NCBI GenBank assembly: GCA_027325475.1
Contig: DAIEFO010000001.1
Span: forward strand, 9,312-27,103
Direction: 5' to 3'
Origin: Desulfobacteraceae bacterium
Lineage (GTDB): Bacteria > Desulfobacterota > Desulfobacteria > Desulfobacterales > Desulfatirhabdiaceae
DNA: 17,792 bases
Shown here: in pieces, positions 15,365 through 17,792 of the stretch
Numbering within the stretch: position 1 is the first letter of the stretch
How the letters are laid out: each line of letters opens with the position of its first letter
Notes under the pieces: model-generated
Database searches by the model: none
Told to the model about the DNA's origin: nothing
The model's input: the letters and a program-made list of their open reading frames with translations, nothing else
Made by a program: the position numbers and the translations under genes

Positions 15365-15976
15365 ATGTATATTGTGTGTTCAGATCTGGAAGGCGTTTTT
15401 ATCCCTGAAATCTGGATTAATGTTGCCGAAAAAACCGGAATTTCCGAACTGCGCCTGACAACCCGCGATATTGCCGACTACGACGTTCTGATGCAGAAAA
15501 GGCTGGCTATTCTCAGGGAAAATCACTTAAAGCTGTCAGATATTCAAGATGTTATTGCCACAATGGAGCCGCTCGACGGCGCAAAGGATTTTCTGGACTG
15601 GCTGCGCAGTGTGACCCAGGTCATTGTCGTATCTGATACCTTTACGGAATTTGCGACACCCATGATGAAAAAACTTGGATGGCCGACGATCTTCTGTCAT
15701 GCGCTTTCGACAGACAGTGAAGGGATGATTGTCAGCTATAACCTGCGTCAGCAGCAGGCCAAAAAAGCCACCGTAGAGGCGCTGAAAAGCCTGAACTACC
15801 GTATTGTCGCTATGGGAGATTCCTATAACGACATTGCCATGCTGAAGGTTGCGGATCAGGGATTTCTGTTCAGACCGCCGGAAAATGTCGTTCGTGAATT
15901 TCCTGAATTTCCGGTTATCCGTGATTATTTGGTTCTCAAACAACAATTTCAAGAAATGATCACTGATCCATGCTGA
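15365..15976 (+). CDS. thrH: ThrH: phosphoserine phosphatase / phosphoserine:homoserine phosphotransferase
   Basis: 203-residue HAD-superfamily enzyme that closely resembles Pseudomonas aeruginosa ThrH along its whole length from memory: DLEGVFIPEIWI at the start (nucleophile Asp7, with Glu9 in place of the usual second Asp), AEKTGI, TTRDIADYDVLM, LKLSDIQDVIATMEPLDGA, VVSDTFTEF, the GDSYNDIAML motif, and PENVVREFPEFPV near the end. ThrH moves phosphate from phosphoserine to homoserine, giving phosphohomoserine for threonine synthase, and can also act as a phosphoserine phosphatase. Lying directly downstream of homoserine dehydrogenase, it is well placed to replace ThrB-type homoserine kinase. 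Shine-Dalgarno GAGAGG lies 4 bases before the ATG. The next gene starts inside its 3' end with a 7-base overlap. Confidence 0.95.
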   Translation: MYIVCSDLEGVFIPEIWINVAEKTGISELRLTTRDIADYDVLMQKRLAILRENHLKLSDIQDVIATMEPLDGAKDFLDWLRSVTQVIVVSDTFTEFATPMMKKLGWPTIFCHALSTDSEGMIVSYNLRQQQAKKATVEALKSLNYRIVAMGDSYNDIAMLKVADQGFLFRPPENVVREFPEFPVIRDYLVLKQQFQEMITDPC

Positions 15977-16386
15977 CCCATCAGACATCCTACCGTGTGA
16001 TTTACGCGGATACCGATAAAATGGGGTTTGGCTATCATGCCAATTACTTTCGCTGGTTTGAAATCGGACGGGCGGAAATGTTTCGCCATATCGGCATGTC
16101 TTACAAGGAAATCGAGGACCATGGATATTTCCTTCCCGTATCGGAACTGCACTGTAAATTTCTATTTCCGGTGCAGTATGATGATCTTCTGATTATAGAA
16201 ACGGCGCTGGACAACACCATTCGGGGCGGCATCAAATTCGATTATACCGTTTCTTGCGAAAATACTTCCCGGCCCCTGGCCAGAGGTTATACCCGTCACG
16301 CATTTCTGGACAAATCCGGAAAAGTCGTCAGGCCCCCTGAGTTTTTTACCCGGCTGATCCGTCAGCAGTCCGGCTTTGCTGAATAA
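15970..16386 (+). CDS. Acyl-CoA thioesterase, YbgC/4-hydroxybenzoyl-CoA thioesterase family
   Basis: 138-residue single hot-dog-fold thioesterase that hydrolyses acyl-CoA or acyl carrier thioesters. The active-site signature YADTDKMGFGYHANYFRWFEIGR is clear; Asp16 corresponds to the catalytic Asp17 of Pseudomonas 4-hydroxybenzoyl-CoA thioesterase, and the HANY segment is typical of YbgC. Length is normal. The ATG at 15970 lies inside thrH (7-base overlap) and the stop at 16384-16386 overlaps the next start by one base, so it is translated within the thrH operon. No Tol-Pal genes, the usual YbgC neighbours, are present, so a Tol-related role is unsupported. Its tie to threonine synthesis may be only operon position. 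Confidence 0.9.
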   Translation: MLTHQTSYRVIYADTDKMGFGYHANYFRWFEIGRAEMFRHIGMSYKEIEDHGYFLPVSELHCKFLFPVQYDDLLIIETALDNTIRGGIKFDYTVSCENTSRPLARGYTRHAFLDKSGKVVRPPEFFTRLIRQQSGFAE

Positions 16387-16751
16387 TGTCCGCACAGAAT
16401 TCAGAGCGGATGTCCTTTTTTAAGGAGACATCCGAGGGGCTGCTCATCAATATTTATGTTCAGCCAAGGGCATCGCGAAATAAAATCGTCGGACTTCATA
16501 ACGGCGCTCTCAAAATTTCCATTCAGGCGGCGCCGGTGGATGATGCCGCCAACCGGATGTGCATCGAATTTTTATCGAAATCGCTTTGTATGTCCCGATC
16601 GGCGTTCGACATTGTAAGCGGCCATGCCAGCCGGACAAAACGGGTCTTGCTGCGATGTTTCCAGGCATCGCCGGATGGACGTACTCAGGTAGATAAACGC
16701 AAAGATATTCTTGACAGGTTGATCAACCTTGCAGGCGTTGTCAGTCGCTGA
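16386..16751 (+). CDS. DUF167 (YggU-like) small conserved protein
   Basis: 121-residue member of the DUF167/YggU family, whose molecular function is not established. Characteristic segments: INIYVQPRASRNKIVGLHNGALKISIQAAPVDDAANRMCIEFLSK, a histidine/arginine stretch VSGHASRTKRVLLR, and a C-terminal helix. The ATG at 16386 shares a base with the thioesterase stop (TAATG), which argues for coupling. An in-frame ATG at 16410 preceded by GAGCGG would give a 113-residue protein closer to the family average and remains possible. It is the last gene of the operon; no terminator was seen before the tRNA promoter 23 bases on. Confidence 0.88.
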   Translation: MSAQNSERMSFFKETSEGLLINIYVQPRASRNKIVGLHNGALKISIQAAPVDDAANRMCIEFLSKSLCMSRSAFDIVSGHASRTKRVLLRCFQASPDGRTQVDKRKDILDRLINLAGVVSR

Positions 16752-16774
16752 TGGGCAACGATTCAAAAAACAAC

Positions 16775-16803
16775 TTGACTTCCTTACCGGTTCAAACTAA
16801 TAT
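16775..16803 (+). promoter_or_regulatory. Promoter of the initiator tRNA gene
   Basis: TTGACT (16775-16780), a 17-base spacer and TAATAT (16798-16803), five of six and four of six consensus matches. Transcription would begin around 16810, a few bases before the mature tRNA end at 16817. Confidence 0.75.
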
Positions 16804-16816
16804 GCCTCTAATGTGA

Positions 16817-16893
<77 letters not shown>

Positions 16894-16904
16894 AAAAGAT
16901 AAAT

Positions 16905-16940
16905 AAAGAGCTGAGGGCTTACGTCTTCAGCTCTTTTTTT
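16905..16940 (+). terminator. Rho-independent terminator after the tRNA
   Basis: AAAGAGCTGA (16905-16914) pairs exactly with TCAGCTCTTT (16927-16936) across a 12-base loop and runs into a T-tract to 16940. The reverse strand also shows a T-rich run after the stem (TTTATTTATC), so it may also stop the radical SAM gene coming the other way. Confidence 0.85.
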
Positions 16941-16971
16941 ATTTCCTCATACGAATTTTCTTCAGAGACGC

Positions 16972-17792
16972 TCATTTTGAGGATATTGTTTCAGTCCATC
17001 GCCACTGTGCGGCGCCGTCTTGGGTGTGATACGCCAGATAGCCGTGTTCCAGTGCATATGCCAATGTTGATCTCAGCTTGTGAAGGTCGGTTTTTTCAGA
17101 TAGATACGGCGTGACGCGCATTGCCAGATCATCGAGAAGCGCATCTGTTTTACACATATCCTTACGCATGTCAATTGGCCATGTTCCCAGCTTTTCAAGT
17201 GCGCCGGCCATCATCAAATCGTAGATCATGACGGTTCGCTCCAGATTCACGAGTGGCCAGGCTTCTTCGGCTGAAGCCTCACCGGAAGCCATGCGTTCGG
17301 CAATGGTTCCCAGATAGCGGTTAAAATCTTCCTCCCACCGGATCACAATGTTATCCAGAATGCTGCGAGACACGGACGGTGTTTCAACAATAGCGCGATT
17401 GGCATGATAGTCCGCCCAGTTGTTGGATAAAATGGTGATGCCGAGTCTATCGGATTCTTCCCGGACACGGGTGCCGGGAAAGGGCGCCAGAAGATGAAAT
17501 CCGTAAGAAACGCCCAGTGTCTTCAGCCGTTCGCCGAAGGCCAGTGTTTCTTTCAGGGTTTCCGGCGTTTCGCCCGGAAGCCCCAGAATGAATGAGCCGT
17601 GCGGCAGCAATCCGGCTTCATTGCACATCCGAACCGCATTTACGACCTGGTCGAGCGTAATTCCCTTGCGAATGGTTTTCAGGATATCTGCGTTTCCGGA
17701 TTCGATTCCAAAACTGACCGCCTGGCATCCTGCGGCTTTCATGCGTTTGAGGACCTCTACGGAAACTGTATCCACCCTGGCAAAAGATGTCC
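16972..17792 (-). CDS. Radical SAM protein, C-terminal part (5' end outside the window)
   Basis: 273 codons are visible; the frame is open to the window edge (TSFARVDTVSVEVL at the start), so the GTG at 17775 is not a real start. The sequence matches the later half of the TIM barrel of radical SAM proteins with an N-terminal B12-binding domain: ARVDTV, MKAAGCQAVSFGIESG, RKGITLDQVVNAVRMCNEAG, HGSFILGLPGET and HLLAPFPGTRVREE. The CxxxCxxC cluster motif and any cobalamin domain would lie upstream, outside this window. The last 130 residues are a helical tail with no motif I recognise. Substrate unknown; relatives include methyltransferases, BchE-type cyclases and hopanoid enzymes. It converges with the tRNA gene over the bidirectional-looking terminator. 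Confidence 0.85.
   Translation of the reverse strand, partial: TSFARVDTVSVEVLKRMKAAGCQAVSFGIESGNADILKTIRKGITLDQVVNAVRMCNEAGLLPHGSFILGLPGETPETLKETLAFGERLKTLGVSYGFHLLAPFPGTRVREESDRLGITILSNNWADYHANRAIVETPSVSRSILDNIVIRWEEDFNRYLGTIAERMASGEASAEEAWPLVNLERTVMIYDLMMAGALEKLGTWPIDMRKDMCKTDALLDDLAMRVTPYLSEKTDLHKLRSTLAYALEHGYLAYHTQDGAAQWRWTETISSK

Overview
The window looks like chromosomal DNA from a mesophilic, anaerobic, fatty-acid-using bacterium, most likely a sulfate-reducing member of the Desulfobacterota (Desulfobacterales-like). This is an inference from gene content: a roughly 600-residue acyl-CoA dehydrogenase, a thiolase and an acyl-CoA ligase under a sigma-54 activator; the ThrH route to threonine next to an AlaC-type aminotransferase and homoserine dehydrogenase; and a bacterial initiator tRNA. 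No 16S rRNA or other decisive marker is present.

Layout. (1) 1-775: the C-terminal half of a DUF4143-type AAA ATPase, apparently cut off from its ATPase domain by a frameshift at the very start of the window. (2) 886-1668: an exported beta-class carbonic anhydrase. (3) 6634 down to 1683, minus strand: acyl-CoA dehydrogenase, thiolase and AMP-forming acyl-CoA ligase. A good -24/-12 (sigma-54) promoter at 6722-6737 lies in front of the dehydrogenase. (4) 6924-8516, plus strand: a divergently transcribed GAF/AAA+/Fis-type sigma-54 activator. The shared intergenic region carries dyad sequences at about -88 and -123 from the predicted start, where such an activator would bind. (5) 12464 down to 8562, minus strand: purM, a WecA-like glycan transferase fused to a membrane-plus-Rossmann module, and tsaD. 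The last two overlap by ATGA. (6) 12800-16751, plus strand: aminotransferase (AlaC-like), homoserine dehydrogenase, thrH, a YbgC-type thioesterase and a DUF167 protein, probably one operon behind a sigma-70-type promoter at 12672-12700. (7) 16775-16940: initiator tRNA-Met with its own promoter and terminator. (8) 17792 down to 16972, minus strand: the C-terminal part of a radical SAM protein that runs off the end.

How the genes fit together. Block 3/4 is a self-contained regulated catabolic unit: the ligase activates an acid, the dehydrogenase makes the enoyl-CoA, and the thiolase cleaves the 3-ketoacyl-CoA. The hydratase and 3-hydroxyacyl-CoA dehydrogenase steps must be encoded elsewhere. 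Block 6 supplies homoserine and, through ThrH (phosphoserine:homoserine phosphotransferase), phosphohomoserine for threonine synthesis. No ordinary homoserine kinase or threonine synthase is visible here.

Most of the window is ordinary metabolism and housekeeping. I see no CRISPR array, phage or insertion sequence and no clear novel defence system. The points most worth following up are the sigma-54 regulatory region, the WecA-Rossmann fusion, the broken DUF4143 ATPase and an 11-bp-stem palindrome at 3492-3519.
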